Assembly (NCBI GenBank): GCA_018433775.1
Contig: JAHDQN010000080.1
Location: 1-64,000 of the forward strand
Length of the DNA: 64,000 nt
From: Deltaproteobacteria bacterium
Lineage (GTDB): Bacteria > Desulfobacterota > Desulfomonilia > UBA1062
Direction: 5' to 3'
Numbering within the stretch: position 1 is the stretch's first letter; each line of letters begins with the position of its first letter. A model generated the notes under the pieces. The model was not told the origin of the DNA. It did no database searches and worked only from the letters and a program-made list of their open reading frames with translations. Of the stretch, positions 10,301 to 25,300 are shown one piece after another. A program made the translations under genes and the position numbers.

Positions 10301-13300
10301 GGGTATGCCGTCATCGTCCGTGTCGGTCTTGAGCGGGCTGGAATATGGGATGGAGCTCACCTCGTCGCCGTCGGAGAGCCCGTCGCCGTCCGTATCACGA
10401 TTGAGCGGGTCGGAACCGTGCGTCAATACCTCCGCACCGTCACCCAGTCCGTCATTGTCTGTATCGAAGACGAGCAGATCCGTACCAGCAGCAGCCTCCG
10501 CCAGGTTGTTCAACCCGTCACCGTCGAGGTCGTCGAGCCCGTCTTCGATGCCGTCACCATCGCTGTCCGCCAGAGCGGGATTCAGGCCAAGCTCGATCTC
10601 CAGCTCGTTGTTCAGCCCGTCGCCGTCGAAGTCGAGGCCCTCTATGAACACCTGCAGGGCCAGGCTGTTGCCGACCCGCAGCTCTCGTCCGCCCATGTGT
10701 CCGCCAAACTCGAGCATGATGGTGTCGCCGTCCTGGACATGAGGCTGTCCGTACTGCGAGAATGCCGGGATCGGCACAGTCCGGTTGTATGCCCAGTTGA
10801 ACCCGCCGCAGATATCATCACCTTCGGAACCGGTACTGATGCAGTACCGTCCTGATGTGATGTCGGAATAGCTCACACCCGGGGCCAACGTGAAAACGAC
10901 CTTCAGACTCTGTCCTTCCAAGACCGCGAGCACAGGCGGCACCTTTATCAGGCAGTCCGGCATTTCCAGCACGCCGGATTGAGGCATGACGCCCTCTCCG
11001 CTCGCTGCTGCGACGAGCACCGAGTTCTCAGTGCTGTAGTGGTAGACCGTGCCGAGTTGCATCGCCACAGCCGGCTCGAGGATGATTGTCTGGGAGTCTT
11101 CGCCTATTGCATCCGATGCATCCATGACAACCCCATCCCGGAGCAGCTCGACCAGAGGCCCTTGCGTGTTGGCCTCTACGGGCTCGTCATAGACGAACTT
11201 CGCGTACAGGACCTCCGAGTTCACGCCTGACTCGCCGACCGCTTGCACGATCTGAGGCGGCGACTGATCGAACGCCAGCCGGAACACGGACGAGGTATCG
11301 ATGCCTGCAAGCGGCTGACCCACGCTGTGGATCGACAGGGTCACAGTCTCGACGGTGTCGTCCTGCACAAGGAATTCCGCTATGCCCTGCACCAGCACGA
11401 CCTCTGCCGGAGACTCCCGGCCGTCGATGCGTGCGCTTCCGGTGGAGCTGACGCTCACCGGGCAGCCCGCGCCGGCACTTGTTACCCGGTTGCCGTACTG
11501 ATCGAACAGGGCAAGATGCACCCGGGCCGCCTGCTTGGTGCCGCAATGCGCTACAGAACCGGCAGGCTGGGCCTGGAGATTCTCATCCAGGAAGACCAGG
11601 CTCTGCGGGACGCCCGCAACGATCGTGACCGGCAGGGCCGAAGGCACGGTTATGCCGCCGCCAGCACCCACTCCGATCTGGCGGGTACCTGCCGATGTCC
11701 CGGCCACGATGGCGATGTCCGCCTTGCCTGATGACAGGGTGCATACGGCCCGTTCCACCATCATGGAGTTTATGAATATCTGACTTATCTGCACTCCAGC
11801 GTCAGGTATGAAGTGGAACCCATCGTCGGGCATGGTGAGGGTGAAGGTGGTGGTATGGTCTTCATGGACCTCGTTGTTACAGGAATCAAAGGCCTGCACA
11901 GCCAGGGTGAAGGTCCCGCCGGCAGCCACCTGGGGTGGATAATCGAATGCAAGCCTCCTGGTTTCACCCGGCATGATGGTGACCGGCAGCCGGGCGGACC
12001 CCACCTCGGGCATCAGGACAAGGCTTGCCTGGAGGATGTAGCTCTGGGCGGTCCGTGAAGTGTTGAGGGTCAGGAATGCAAAACCGAGACTGTCGGTTGC
12101 GCTTGTCCCCATGGTGCTGGCCTGGCCCGAGAGAGGCACCAGCTGCCATCTTACATCCACCCCTTCGACAGGATGGCCCGAGGCATCCAGAACTTCAACG
12201 CGGTACTGGGGCTGTTCGCCGACCCGTACCATCGTCCGGTTCTGCTGCTCACTGGCCGCCCTGAACCTGATCAGGTTGGGCGCCTGCCTCAGATCGATGG
12301 CATATTCAGCCGATTCAGCCCGCTGACCGAGTTCGTCCACCGCAGCCACGACAAACCGGTACTGGGTGAGGCCGGTATGTGCAGCCGGCATGGCGAGATT
12401 GCGCGTAAACGAGTTCCCCCACGATTGAAGCGCGCTGTCGTATACAACAACAGGGCTGCCGCTGCTCGTATTGATGATCTGAAGCTTGTACCTGCCGCTG
12501 TCGTCCAGCCTGTTGACATTCTCGAGAAAGATCCGCGCCTCTCTGCCGAAGAAGGCCTGCGAGGGATGCGTCACACCGAGGAGAGAGAGGTCAGGCGACT
12601 GATCACGATTGACCGTGATCGATCTTGAGCGGACAGCCTCTTGGCCGATGCTATCCACCACCCGGACGCTCAACTGGCCTTCCAGAGAAGTCTCTACACG
12701 CTCGCTCCGGGTATCGGCGATCTGCACTGTCCGGGTCTCGCTTGCGGAATCGAGGTCCACGCGCGTGGTGAACCCGTTCCAGGATATCTCGGCAAACGCC
12801 AAACTCACGTCGTCTCTGGCAGTGAACTTCACTGCAAAGCTCGTCCTCTCACGTATGGCGGCCGGAGAGTTGTCGATCTGAAGGTCCGGGCTGCTATCGC
12901 TCACCACTTCGATGATATGCGATGCAGTGCAGTTGTTACCGGCGTTGTCAGTCACCTCGACCTCGTAGACGAGGGTACCCAGCGACCCGGCGATATCGTC
13001 CAAGGTGATGGTGCCCTGGCCGAAGATCGCCTTGACGATCCTGCCGCGGCTCTTGAGGAAGGCCTGTCTGACACCGCTTTCGGCATCGCCGACCGTGACC
13101 GCCACCCGGTAGCCGGTGTCGACCACCACGCGAGATCCGCCGTCCTTGACCGCAAGGCCGGTCACTGCAAACCTAGCCGTGGGATTGGCATTGTCTTGAT
13201 GCCGATAGAACCGCTTCGGGAGCGAGTCCACCGCATTGCCGAACACATCGATGGCGCGCACCTTGACATAGTATCCACTGTAGCTGTCGTCATAGTAGCG

Positions 13301-16300
13301 GAAGATAACAAACTCGGGCCCGAAATGCTCTCCGATGAACTGGTAGGGTCCCATCGGACTCTGGGAGAGATAATACTCGACCCGTGAAATCGGATGGTCG
13401 GTATGGATGATGCCGGCCCTGATCTCCAGAGGGGCGGGTCCCCAGCTGTGCTCCGAAACCTGCACCTCCACCCTCAGGTCATTGGCCGCAAGCCCTTTTG
13501 AATGGAGGAACAACGGCCTCTGCTCGGCATTGAGCACCGCACCGGAGACACACTCCAGGCGCGTGTCGAGCACAAAGGGCTGCCCATTGGGCAGGTTCGC
13601 GGGCAGGGGGATGGTGACAGCGAACGGCGCATGATTGCAGGTTGCAACCGTCTCACCGTTGATCAGGTACTGCACCGCTGCCACGCCTGTCGACTGCGGC
13701 ATCTGCACCCGTATGAGGTCCGCACACTGGAAGGTGACCCCGGCGAGCGGGGTATCCGGGGACGCCTGGACCCTCATCAGCCTTTGCGGTATCAGGTAGA
13801 CCCGTATGCCCTGACCGCCCAGTCCGACAGCCAGACGATCGTTCTCAACGACCAGCGCCGTGACCTCAGTGCCCGGATCAATGATGGAGCCTTCCACAAT
13901 GCTCAGGCTCATGGGATCGAGAGCAGCGACGCTGTATCCGCCGTCGTGCTCGAAGGCGCACCACAGCAGGCCCTGGGCATACTCCAGTGCCGCGATGTAC
14001 CGGGCACCCTGCAACCCGCCGTCGACAACCGCGCAGTCGTGTATTCTGACTTGGCGAATGCCGGTGCCCAGGCTGTAGAACAGGTAGTCGTTGGTCAGGG
14101 CGATGAGGCCTATGGGCTGTGCCTCGCCCTCTACCACGGCCCTGACATCGGCGGTTTGCATGTCAGCCAGATAGATCCTGTTCGCGTCGGTCACCGCTGC
14201 AACCCGGTGTCCGCCTGCAGCGATCCGTACAATGTTCTCACTACCTGCGACCTCAATCGCAGGCTGCTCTGAAAGATCCGAACGGCTCGCCCGGTACAGG
14301 CTGCCGCCCTCTGCTACAACGATGTGGGAACTCGTCAGTGCGAGGTCGACTAACGCCCGGCCGGCAAAGAGATCTCCTCCCTCAAGGGTTGCCGGGTCGA
14401 AGAATCGCACGCGGTTCTCCCTGGGCTGGAGCACATAACAGCGCTGCTTGTCGCACGCGGCTCTGCCCGCGGCCTCGGCGAATCCCGCGGCAGGATACGA
14501 CTGCTGGGAGTATGCGCCCCGGTTGTCAGGCCGGTAGACCAGTGCTCCGTAGTTGTCCGCGGCACTCACGATGATGCCGTCGCACAGGGCGAGATCGAGC
14601 ACATATCCGGGTGTGGGCTTGCCTGCCGTCTCTGCATCGAAGAGCACCTCGAAGCCGGACTCGGGGTATGCGACCTCGATGATCGTGCCCCGGGCATCGC
14701 CCGAGAAGATCATTCCGGATGAGACGGCTGCATCGGCGACAAAGGGCGCAAAGTCCACGGGCCATGAGGCGACAAGCTCCATACGGCTGCGACTGCCGAC
14801 ATCCACGATCCGGATTATGCCGGACACGCTGTCCATCAGGACCAGATAGCCGTGGAGAGCGACCATCCGCTCTCCGCCAGCCCGGCTCAATGAGGCCAGC
14901 GGGGTAAGGTCCGAGTCGTATTTCGTCAGCCCGCCGTACGCATCGAGCACGTAGAACTCCCTGTCGTGCACCGCCATGGCCCTGAACTCGCTGCCTTGGG
15001 CGGTGTAGAGAGTATTCCCCTTGGCATCGATCATGCGCAGCTCGTGATAGGTCAGCACCACGAAGGCGTCGCCGTACGGCCTGACATCCAGGATCTCGCC
15101 GTGCATGGCCAGGGTTCTGAAATGCTCCATGTCATTGCCGCTCACCCGGTAGAGCAGCAGGGAATTCCGGGTCGCTGCTGCAATGTGCTGTTCATTGGCC
15201 GCCAGGTGTTCGATCCTCGCAGAGAGGCTTCTGTTTCCGAGCATCCGGAATCCCTGCTCGAGGTCCACGATTACGAGACCCGTTCCCTCAAGGGCGACAA
15301 GCAGGTTGCTGCTCAGGTGTGCAAGTGCGGTCACCGGCGCCTCGAAGGCATGGTTAAAGCCCGAGTGGTTCGAGAGGTCATGCCCATTCGCATACCAGTA
15401 GCCGCCCACTGTGGGCAGGAAGGCGTCATACACAAGCGTCTGCGCTGCCGGGACACACCGCAGGTGGTCGATGACCAAGATCCGCTGCCTGGTTTCGCGG
15501 GAGTTTCCGGATGCATCATAGATCTGCCCGACAATGGTCAGAACCGCCGTATCCGCCGGCACGTCCATGTTCAGCACCGCACGGTCGGAAGAGGCAACGG
15601 GAATCGTCTCGTCATCCCGGAACACCCTGAGTGAGGCGCTGTACTCGGTCCCGAGTGCCTTGACCTGGCCGCCCGGGAGCTGCTGCATGAGCTCGAGGCG
15701 CAGCCGCGTTTGCGGGTAGACCGATCCGGGCAATCCGTCGATGACCGGCACAGGCATGCTCACCCTGGGAGTCACCCTGATGTTGCAGACATTTTCGCTG
15801 TAGTGATACTGCGGCCCGAAATAGGCCCGCACCTTGAGCTCACAGGGCTCCTGCGCCTGAACATCGGGCAGCCTGAGCGCAAACGCGCCTTCCGGTTGCC
15901 CGGTGTGCAGGCGCGCCTTTTCGTTGCCATTATAGTCGATGAGCGTGATTTCCACATAATTCAGATCCGGGGCGCCCTCCTGGGCCAGAACCCGGTATGT
16001 CGCGCTGATGACCTCACCCTCGGGGAAGCACTGGTTGTTCGCAACCGAGCCGATGGTGACCGCGGCCAGGGTGGGGTCGTTGTCGATGGCAGAGATGACT
16101 GCTGTGGCGGCAGGTGCTGCATTTATGGAGCATAAAACCTCTACGCTGCCCGAATCCGGCACGGTCAGCCAGCGATAGAGATGGCTTGTGCCTGCAATGG
16201 TGCCGGCGGCGTCGCTGCCTGCTGAGAACAGGCAATCGGCTGTCAGCGTGGTCTGATCCATCTCCGCTGCAAGCGGTATGTGAGCGCCCGCGGCGATCCA

Positions 16301-19300
16301 GGAACCATCTGCGGGTGTGAGACCGATAGTACCGGTCTGTGGAGTGAGCGGGGTATCGATGACCTGCTCCCGCGATGTGCCGCTGTGGCTGATTGCATGG
16401 GCCGTCACCCGGGCACCGGTGTGTGCATGGCGGATGAACCATGCCCGGCCGTGGGGCACCTGCTCTCCGGACACCCCGTCGTACTGCCCGGTGTACCACA
16501 AATACACCGCCGGCAGGAGAGCACCATCCTCACCGGTGAAGTATACCTGCTCCAGACCCATGGACGGGTCATCGCTCGGGCCTGAGATCAGAACGCCGGT
16601 GGGGAGAGGATATGCAGCAAGGTTCAGCGGCTGCGACTGGTCGGTGACACTGATGTCCCGATACTGGATGCTGTCTCCGGCCGGGCTCTCCATGACACGG
16701 TACATCCTGCCCGCGGTCAGGGCGATCCTTTCGCCCGTGCCGCTCAGATTGGCCACGTGCTCGCCGTCGAGCCAGGCCTGCCAGTGATCGCCAACTTGCT
16801 CGTCCAAGATGTAGATCCATAGGAGCTCGCCGTCTTCAAGCACATGCTCGACCGTTCCGCCCGCCTGCATGTTCCGATCGGGTTCGCCGATGCTTCCGTC
16901 AGAGGCCAAGACATACCTGTCCACCTCTCCTGCCCGCCAGAGCAGGAGATGTCCGCCGGACACACTAACGCCTTCATACCCGCTGACCTCATAGGTTGAG
17001 CGTTGTACGATCATGGGCATTGTCTGTGACTCGGTCATTTCCAGGGCCTGGAGTCCTGAAGAGGTGAGCACGAAGATGCACCGGTCGCTCTGAGAGAGTG
17101 AAAGGATCGGCTCGTCAACGGTGTAACCCGTGATGGGGACGAACCCGTCCACGGTTGCAGACAGGCCGCTGATGAGATCGCCGTTACGGACGAAAACCAC
17201 GGAACCATGTGCCCCGACCACCTCACCGCTGAGTCTGCCTGTCAGAGGAGTTCCGAACATACCCTGTTCGAGCTGCAGGAACAGCACATGGCTCTGCCCG
17301 CTGTCCTCGACTTGGGCAACGAGGCCGGTACCGCTGAAGAACACGGACTCCACCCTGCCGGTTGTCGACTCGTGGATGGTTCCGGAGAGGCTCCGGATAC
17401 GGTAGCCGCCCACGATATCGTTCTCCGACCAGACGGCTCCTCCGATATATCCCGGGACCACGGCAACGGAGCCTATCCTTCGGGCACTGTCGCCGATCTG
17501 ATGGCAAACGGTCCAGTCTCCCGAGAAATAGGGATACCTGCTCACCTGCCTGGCTTCGTGCTTCACATGCCCGGAGCGGTCGTACAGGAAGGCGTCGATA
17601 GCCACCGCACTCGTGGCGGTGCTCAAGGGATAGCGGTGCAGGCCGCTGTCCATGGGATAGTCGACCGTGGTCCCTGGTATCCCGATCTCTTCGATGTGCA
17701 GGTACGAACCGGCATCGTAATCGTCCATGCCCTCGGGCTTGACCGCGTTGATCCAAAGCTCGGTGCCGGCGAGCGCATGTGAGGCAGGGGAGATGTCGAT
17801 CACCGGTGTCTCATCGATACCCTCGTCCGCGAATACATTCAGGTAGCACTGGCTCACCAGCTCGTTGGTTCCCGATACCGCTTCGAGCCGCACCACTACG
17901 ACACAGTCTTCAGACACCACCGGAATCACCGAATTCAGGGTAAATACCGCTGGCTCATCCTTTGAACGGGTTATGGTCCTCGGGGGCGGGTTGCCCGGGT
18001 CGTCCTGAATGCCGCCGATATCGAAATACAGCCGTGACTCTGAGACATCCTCCATCAGGAGCCGGAAGCCGACCTCTTCGCCCGCATGGAACGATGCCCC
18101 GTTGGCGGGTGAGAGGATGGCGACCTTGGGAAGGGCGTCGCCCGGCGCGAAGGGCTGTACGGTGATGGTGCACGGCTCGCTCACGAGCCCGTTGAGGTCC
18201 CAGACTCGAGCGGCGAGGGTGATGGGCTCTTCCGCATCCTCAGGCACCGTGAACCGGTACACGGTCGGGTCAGCAAGAACACTGCACGCCAGGAGATCGT
18301 CGAAGATCCCGGCCGTGGAGCTGTCGAGGCATACCTCTACCCGGTCGATCCCGTAGCGGTCGAACGACTGGAGAATCATCTCGACCTGCCGGCCCCTTGG
18401 TACGTAATCGCCGTCCTTGGGCGAGACGATCCTGAGATCGGGCGGGGTGAAGTCTTTATACAGGGTGAACTGCCTCTCGAATCGTGCAAAGTCGACCACA
18501 GCGTCATAGCCCACGCTCAGGACGACGGGGATTTCCAGTGAACTCTCCCCGTTGTAGCCGGGTACATCGCAGAGATAGCCCAGCTCCATGCTCATGGTCG
18601 CGATTCCCGTTGTCCGGACTACGCTGACCGGGCTGATCTGCCGCCACTGGCCGCCCTCGAAGACCCTGATCCGGGCCGAGTCGATGACATCGATGTCTCC
18701 CGTCAGGTTGAACGTTAGCGTCAGGTCGTCGAGCTCCTCGACCTGATCGGGCGTGGTGACAAACCCGGGCGGGTCTGTGGACAGAACGATCTGCGGGTCG
18801 GTCACGGTGGCTTCGAAGCATCTGTCGCTCGCGTTCCTGCCGTCGCTTGCCCGGACCATGACCCCGAGCCGCTGGAACGCATCGGTGATATCGATGGAAA
18901 AGACCGCACGGCCACCGGTGTTCTTGGGGCTTATCCAGTTCGTGACATAGGTGACGCCGTCGTCGAGCGAATAGCGGTATGAGTAGGCCAGTTTATCGTC
19001 ATCTACATAGTTGTCGATTGCCGAGACGGCAAAGGTGTAGCTTCTCCCGCGTTTCAAGACCGTGACGTCGTGGACGGGCTCGCCCGTTGCCGCGATCACG
19101 AGCCGGATCGAATCCTGCCGGGGAGCCAGCAGGTCCTCGGCGCGCAGCACATGGGTCATGGTACCTGCCTGGATGCCATTGATGCTGTTGGCTGTGTTCC
19201 CGGCCAGGTCCTGCAGGCCGCTGATCGTGACGGTGTACACCGCATTGGGCTCGAGCGCCTGACCCGGGGCAAGCCTCAGGACGAGCCGGTTGCCCGTGCT

Positions 19301-22300
19301 CAGGAGCGCGTCGAAACGGCCCGAGATGTCCTGATCCGGGGCATCAGAATAATCGCGGGACTGCTTGATCACAGTAAACGACCGGTCGGACCCGGCGCGG
19401 ATCGGCTCATCGGCCTCAAGTATGAGCGGCTGGATGCGGCTGAGCGGCTGGGCGACACGTATGGTGGGCGCTCTGTCGTCGATGACGGTCAGGAGCCTGC
19501 CCTCGCCCGTATCGGCCCGCTCGCCCGTGGAGTTCTTTACGATCACCACCTGGTAGTCGAAGCCTTTTGTCATCTCCGAGGTGGTGAAGGTCAGGCCGCC
19601 GCTTATGAGTGAGAACGGCACGCTGTTGGTCTTAGAGGGCTGCATGCCCTGTCCCGATGGATACCAGTGAACGGATGTGTCCGGGGTCATCCCCTCTCCG
19701 AGCACGGTCACTACATCTCCGCCCTGTTCGCTCACCACCGCGGGCGACTGCGGATGGTCCGAGCTCACGGAATGGATCGCCAGGGCATCGATGGCGAGGA
19801 CCGCGGCGGCAAGCACGTCCGACTGGCCTTCCTGCATGACCGACAGGGAATACAGGCCCGATTCCTGCAAGGTGCCGGCAAAGGTCAGCTCGGTGCCCGA
19901 CTCGTTCACCGTGAAATCACCCGGATAGAGGATGAGATCACCGAGTCTCACCTCGGATGCCTGGCCGAGGTTTGCCCCGGTGACGGTATAGCTGTTGTAC
20001 ACGCCTTCGATCACGCTTGCGGGCGTGATATGACCAAGTTCGATGGGCAGAAGCCCGAAGGCGGCCGCAGACCCGATCCGCCAGGGCAGGTCCACCTGTA
20101 CGGCAGCGCCTTTCACGGTTTCGCGAGGCTGATGCAGCAGCACCACGTCGTAGAGGTCGTTGACCTGGAACAGGCCCGCCGATGGCAGGAAATTCAGCCT
20201 TTTTCCCTCGAGGATCGTGGATCCCGAGACAGACCCGGCCTGATCGTAGAACGAGAAAACCTCGCACGACACATCCCGCCACGCAGCGGAATCTCCGGTC
20301 ACCGAGACGCGGACCGTCTCGTCCGGGTTGGTGATCCGTGATGGTTCGATCTTCCACACGTTGGGAATCGGGATGCGGGCATTGTAATACTCTCCACCCG
20401 AGACCCACTCCAGCAGATCGCCGGAAAAGTGCAGCCACTGCACCTTCTGGTTCTGACGTGGGTTATATACCTCGGCAAGCTCACGATGGGACAGCTCGCC
20501 CTCGGATGCAATGCCGGTGTCGTAAAGGCGGATGCGCCCGTTGCCGGCGATGACCGCGATCTCGCCGTTCTGCGCGACACGGTCGCATGCACCCGTGAAA
20601 CGGTGGCCGATGAGACGGTTCGGATGGAAGTTTTCCAGGGCCGTGGTATCCACCAGCCAGTAATCCATCCCTCCGGTGACGATGGCACCCGTTTCGATGA
20701 GGTCGATACCCTCGGGGTCGAGCATCAGGTGCGTGTACGTGTTCAGGAGCACCTCGGGCCGATACGGGTTTCTCAGCTCTATCTGGTCGGCATACAGGAG
20801 ATACAGCCCGCCCTGCCAAACGTTAAAGTCCACCAGGTCCTCAGTCTGTCTGAGCTCGAGTGCGCTCAGATCGCTGCTCCGGACGTTGCCGTAGTACAGG
20901 GTACGGCCGGCCAGGGCATAGAGATGGGAATCGAACAGCCGGATGTCGGTGAAGCTGCGCTCTGAGTTCACGTTTTTGAAGCGGTTGATGAGCTGAGGAT
21001 CGTAGATGTTGGTGATATCGAAGACATCGATATCCTTTTGCGTGCCGTGCAGCACCGCCACATGAGCCCCGGTCAGGGCCGTCTCCAGGATATTGCCGGA
21101 GACGGCCATCTTGGCAAGCAGCACGGGGACACTGCCGTCCCTGAGGCTGTACAGCCTCGCCTCGCAGCCTCCCGCCGTGAGAAGCAGGTCGCCATGGCGC
21201 TGAATGCAGCTCACTCCCGAGAGCCTTTTCATAGACTCGAACACGACCCGCAGACCGCTGTAGACAGCGGTGTTGTCTGAATAGTCGCCGTTTCCGACCT
21301 CTACGGTCAGCGTGTCGATCGTATTGTCCGGGACCTGCAGGCTGATGAGGTCCGAGCCCTCGATGCGGACATCTCCGGCCTCGATGCCGTTGATCCACAC
21401 CCTGGTCATGGGGCCGATGCCCTGGCCCCGGATTCCGATGTGTTCGCCTGCGTTATAAAAGAAGGTCTTGACCGCGGGGTTGAATAAACCGGTCTCTCTG
21501 CTGTATGCACCGATCGAGCTGATGGTGGCGTCGGTGATGTAGGTGAAGGCCCCTGCTCTCACATCGGACAGGGCACCGTTGCTCACCGAGATGCCCACGG
21601 GCCTGTTGGTGCCTGGCGCCCCTGTGAGCGCGGGCAGTCTGAACACGATCTCGTCGTCGCGTACACTGATGATGTCGGAAGCGCCGACCACCGTGGAGCC
21701 CACCTGAATTTGAGTGTTTTCGTCAAACCCGCTGCCGCGGATGACCACGGCATCCCCGCCGCGCCAGGTTCCGTAGGGCGGTTCCACGGAGTCTATCTGC
21801 GGCTGCACCCCGCCTGCGGCCACGAAGAAGAACGAGTACCGGCCGGCAAGGGTGTTGCCGTGAATATCCCTGATCTCCGGCGAGAGTACGAGGCGGTAGC
21901 GCTTGTTCGCCTCCAGAGGATTCAGGGGGCGGAACATCAGGCATGAGCCGTCGTTGTTCACCCTCTGGCTGACAAACCCGGCAACGGGCGCGCCGTCGAT
22001 CGTCACCTCGACGAGGGATCCACTGTCTGCGATCTGGGCATGATCCAGGATACGGTTGAACTGGATCTCGATATGATCGCCGGCCGGCAGGACGCCGCCC
22101 GCCAGCGGTTTCTGACCGGTGATCAGGAGCTTGTCGTTCAGGATCGTGTTCAGCCCGCCGCCGATGGTGTTGGCTGTTTCTGTGCTTGCGATGGGATTTT
22201 CCCGAGGCTCGCCGGCCACGTAGGCGAACGCGGTCCCGGCATAGATCGCATCAGGAGAGAAGGTGATGGTTTTCACGTCGCCCGTGACCGCGAAGTAGTC

Positions 22301-25300
22301 CACGAGCGGGGTCTCACCCAGGTAGTCGCCGTTCAGCCAGGCCGAAAGGTCGAACACCTGCACGTCTCCTTGGCCTGCCGCGATGTAGAGGGTCTGGCCG
22401 ATGAGCTCCATCTGCCCGGCAAAGACAGTGCCGCTCTTGATCAGGTAGGCGAGCTTCAGGTCGGCCGCCGGGGTTGCGCCAGTATCGCTGTCGAGCGTAA
22501 AGAGCTGGACTGTGCCGCGTTCTCCGCTGGAGACGAGCACCAGGCCGGTGTAGACGATGATGTCCTCCGGCGTAAAGGGTGCGGCTGCCGTGTCGATGGC
22601 CGGGAAGCTCCTGAGAACCCGGTAGTCGCCTTCCATGAGGTCGATCTCTATGACCAGACTCTCTGCAGGCACCACGGCCCACAGGCTCCGGCCCTCGACC
22701 GTGATCCTTCCCGGAGTCCCGCCGATGGATGCCGTGCTCATCTGGTGCAGGTGGGTCAGCCGCTGGTCGGGGGTGACCCGGTAGATATCGATCCCTGCCG
22801 CGCCTGCGGCATAGAGCAGATCGCCTTTGAGGACGATGTCGCTGAGATTCCCGTTCAGGGTGAGGCTGTTCACGAGCCACGGGTCCGCCGGCATGGTGAT
22901 GTCGAAATGGTAAACCTTGCGGCCTCCGGCAAGGAAGAGATTGTTTCCCTCATGCGCAAGGGCCACGAAGCCGTCCGGACTCAGGCCGGACCCCACCTCG
23001 AAGTGGTACGGTTTGAGGCCGCCCAGGAACTCCTTCTCAAGGATCACCGGATGAACCGGGTCTGATACATCGCTCAGGACGAGCCGTGCCGTGTTCGATG
23101 CAAGGCGTTTGGTGACCCTGCCCTGCTCGTCCACTACATCGAAGTGGCCTCCGGTGACGGTATAGAGCAGCTGGTCCCTGACGGCGACAGCGGAAACCGG
23201 GGCGGGGTTGTCGATGGCGAGGTCGACGCTTCCCGTCTCTTTGCCGGAATAGAAGTAATCCACGGGCGAGAGATTCAGCTCGTTCGGAAAGAGCGTGCTC
23301 TCGATGCTCACGGATGCCGGACCGAAGCTTCCTGCCGGCACACGCACCCGGATGTGGTTGCTGCTGAACACCCTGAGGTCGCCTGCACGTGCCGCGCCGA
23401 ACCGGACGATGTTCGAATGCCCGAAACCGCGGCCGTAGATGTCCACGTAATTACCGCCCTGCGGCGGTCCGGTGGCGGGTTGGATGTCGTCGATCTCGAT
23501 CCGGGGAACGATCAGCAGCGCGCCGTAGAGAATGTCGCCGAGCGAGGTTTCATTGTGTATGACCTCGACAGGCAGGGTGAGCGTGGCGCCGCCCGCATGC
23601 AGATTGGGCAGGGTGAAGATCAGGCGGGTGTCTTCCAGGTGACTGACGGCCGAGGTCATCACCTGGGTGTGGCCGATGCGGATCGAGATGCTGTCGAGAT
23701 TGTTGCCGAACCCGCTGCCCTCGACGAGCACCTGCTCGGTCCCGTCGGCATGGAAGCAGTGGACGTCGAGGACGTCACTGCCCGAGAGCTTCTTGACCGC
23801 ATCGATGTGCGGCCTCTCTGCGGATGCATAGGTATACTCGACATCCAGGGGTGCATGGAGTGCGTGCCCGTGAATATCCGTAAGACTGGTCGAGAGCGCA
23901 AAGGTAAGCCTGCCCTGGTAGACGAACTGTTCGGTGAAGGATATCTCAATGGTGCCGCCGTGAATGCTGTTGACAGCCTCGATCCGATAATTGTCCTGCG
24001 AAACGGGCGATCCGTCCTGCGTGGAAAGGGACACCGCCGATGCCACGTGCTCGGGCGAGGTGTTGATCAGGTTGTTGAGCCGTACCCGGATCCGGTCCTG
24101 CCGGGAGAGACGGCTCCCCGGGCCGGGGGAGCAGCCGCTCACCACCAGGCGGGTGCCGGGATTGACGTGGAGGCCGTCGGCGTCCGCGATCAGCAGGGAG
24201 CCACCGAAGACGGAGAGCTCGGTGCCGCGGCCCTGGGCCTGCCAGTAGACGATGTCATAGTCGCCCTGGGCGCCTGGCTCCACGATGGAGTAGTTCTCCG
24301 GCGTGGAGATGCCGATCTGACCCTGGCTGACCATGAGCGAGTAGTCGGCCAGGCTGTCCGATGCAGGAACGTTGACCTGCCCCGTGGTATAGGCGGGCTG
24401 ATCGCCGAAAGATTCAAACACAGCGAGGTTGAGGCTGTATGCCGAGCCGATCTTCTTCAGATAGAGCACATACAGCCGGTTCTGGAACCACTGGATGTCC
24501 ACAGGCATGCCGAAGAGGGCGTCAGGGACGGCAGGGTCCTGATCGAAAGAGATGGTCTGATATCCCAACGCCGGGCCGAACGATTCACCGTCGAGGGCGA
24601 AGAACCTGATATAACCGGTCCCCAGATCATTGGCGGCGGCCAGGGCCACGACCCTTTCCGTCTCGTTCACGGCCACGTCCATCGCCCGGTGGCCCGGGGT
24701 TCCGATTGCGGCAAGGATGAGCGGCCTGCTCGGGTCGGAAATATCCGCCACGCACATACCCGATGCCCCGCACGCCATGAAGAGAAGGTTGCCTGCACCT
24801 GCAAGGCCCGTCACCGGGTCGTCCGTGGGCAGCTGCGAAAGGCGGATGGGCCGTTCCCAAATAGAGATGTCGTAGACCTCGAGACCCGACACCATCAGAT
24901 AGCGGTTGGCGGCGGTCGGCTTCTGGCCGGCCTTGACGCCTACATAGAAGATATCGCCGTCTACCAGTGAGGCCCCGATCTCCATGGGAGGATAATTCGG
25001 GAGGTCGATGCCCAGACCGGAAGATACGGTGTAGGAGAAGCCGCCTGCATAGATTTCCTTGGCCCTGTTGCCATAGGGCATGCGCAGGTACACCCGGTAG
25101 AGGTCCGGGTATGCGACGGCGGGCAGGATGAAGCTGAACGAATCCAGGGTGCGAACGTCGTCGTAGAGGTCCACAGCCTCTTGACCCTCTGAGATATCGA
25201 AGTCGTTGGCGCCGGTATAAATCTCTGTATCACTGCCCGCGGCCCTGAGAACCACCTTTGTCCCCGGCAGGATCACCGGGTCCGAGGCCTTGATTGCTAC

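Noticed and set aside
3432..10645. Regularly spaced short repeats that could be taken for a CRISPR array
   Set aside because: The repeats are degenerate, in frame, encode DxDxDGLxD and lack constant-length unique spacers; no cas genes are present.
8651..10855. A 734-codon plus-strand frame opposite the TSP3 region
   Set aside because: It mirrors the minus-strand Asp-rich repeats; the GAC/GAT-rich code leaves the opposite strand free of stops, and the product has no recognisable domain or start site.
23144..24970. A 608-codon plus-strand frame inside the giant gene
   Set aside because: Antisense frame caused by GC-rich codon use in the giant gene; composition is unlike real proteins (Arg, Gly, His and Val-rich, no motifs).
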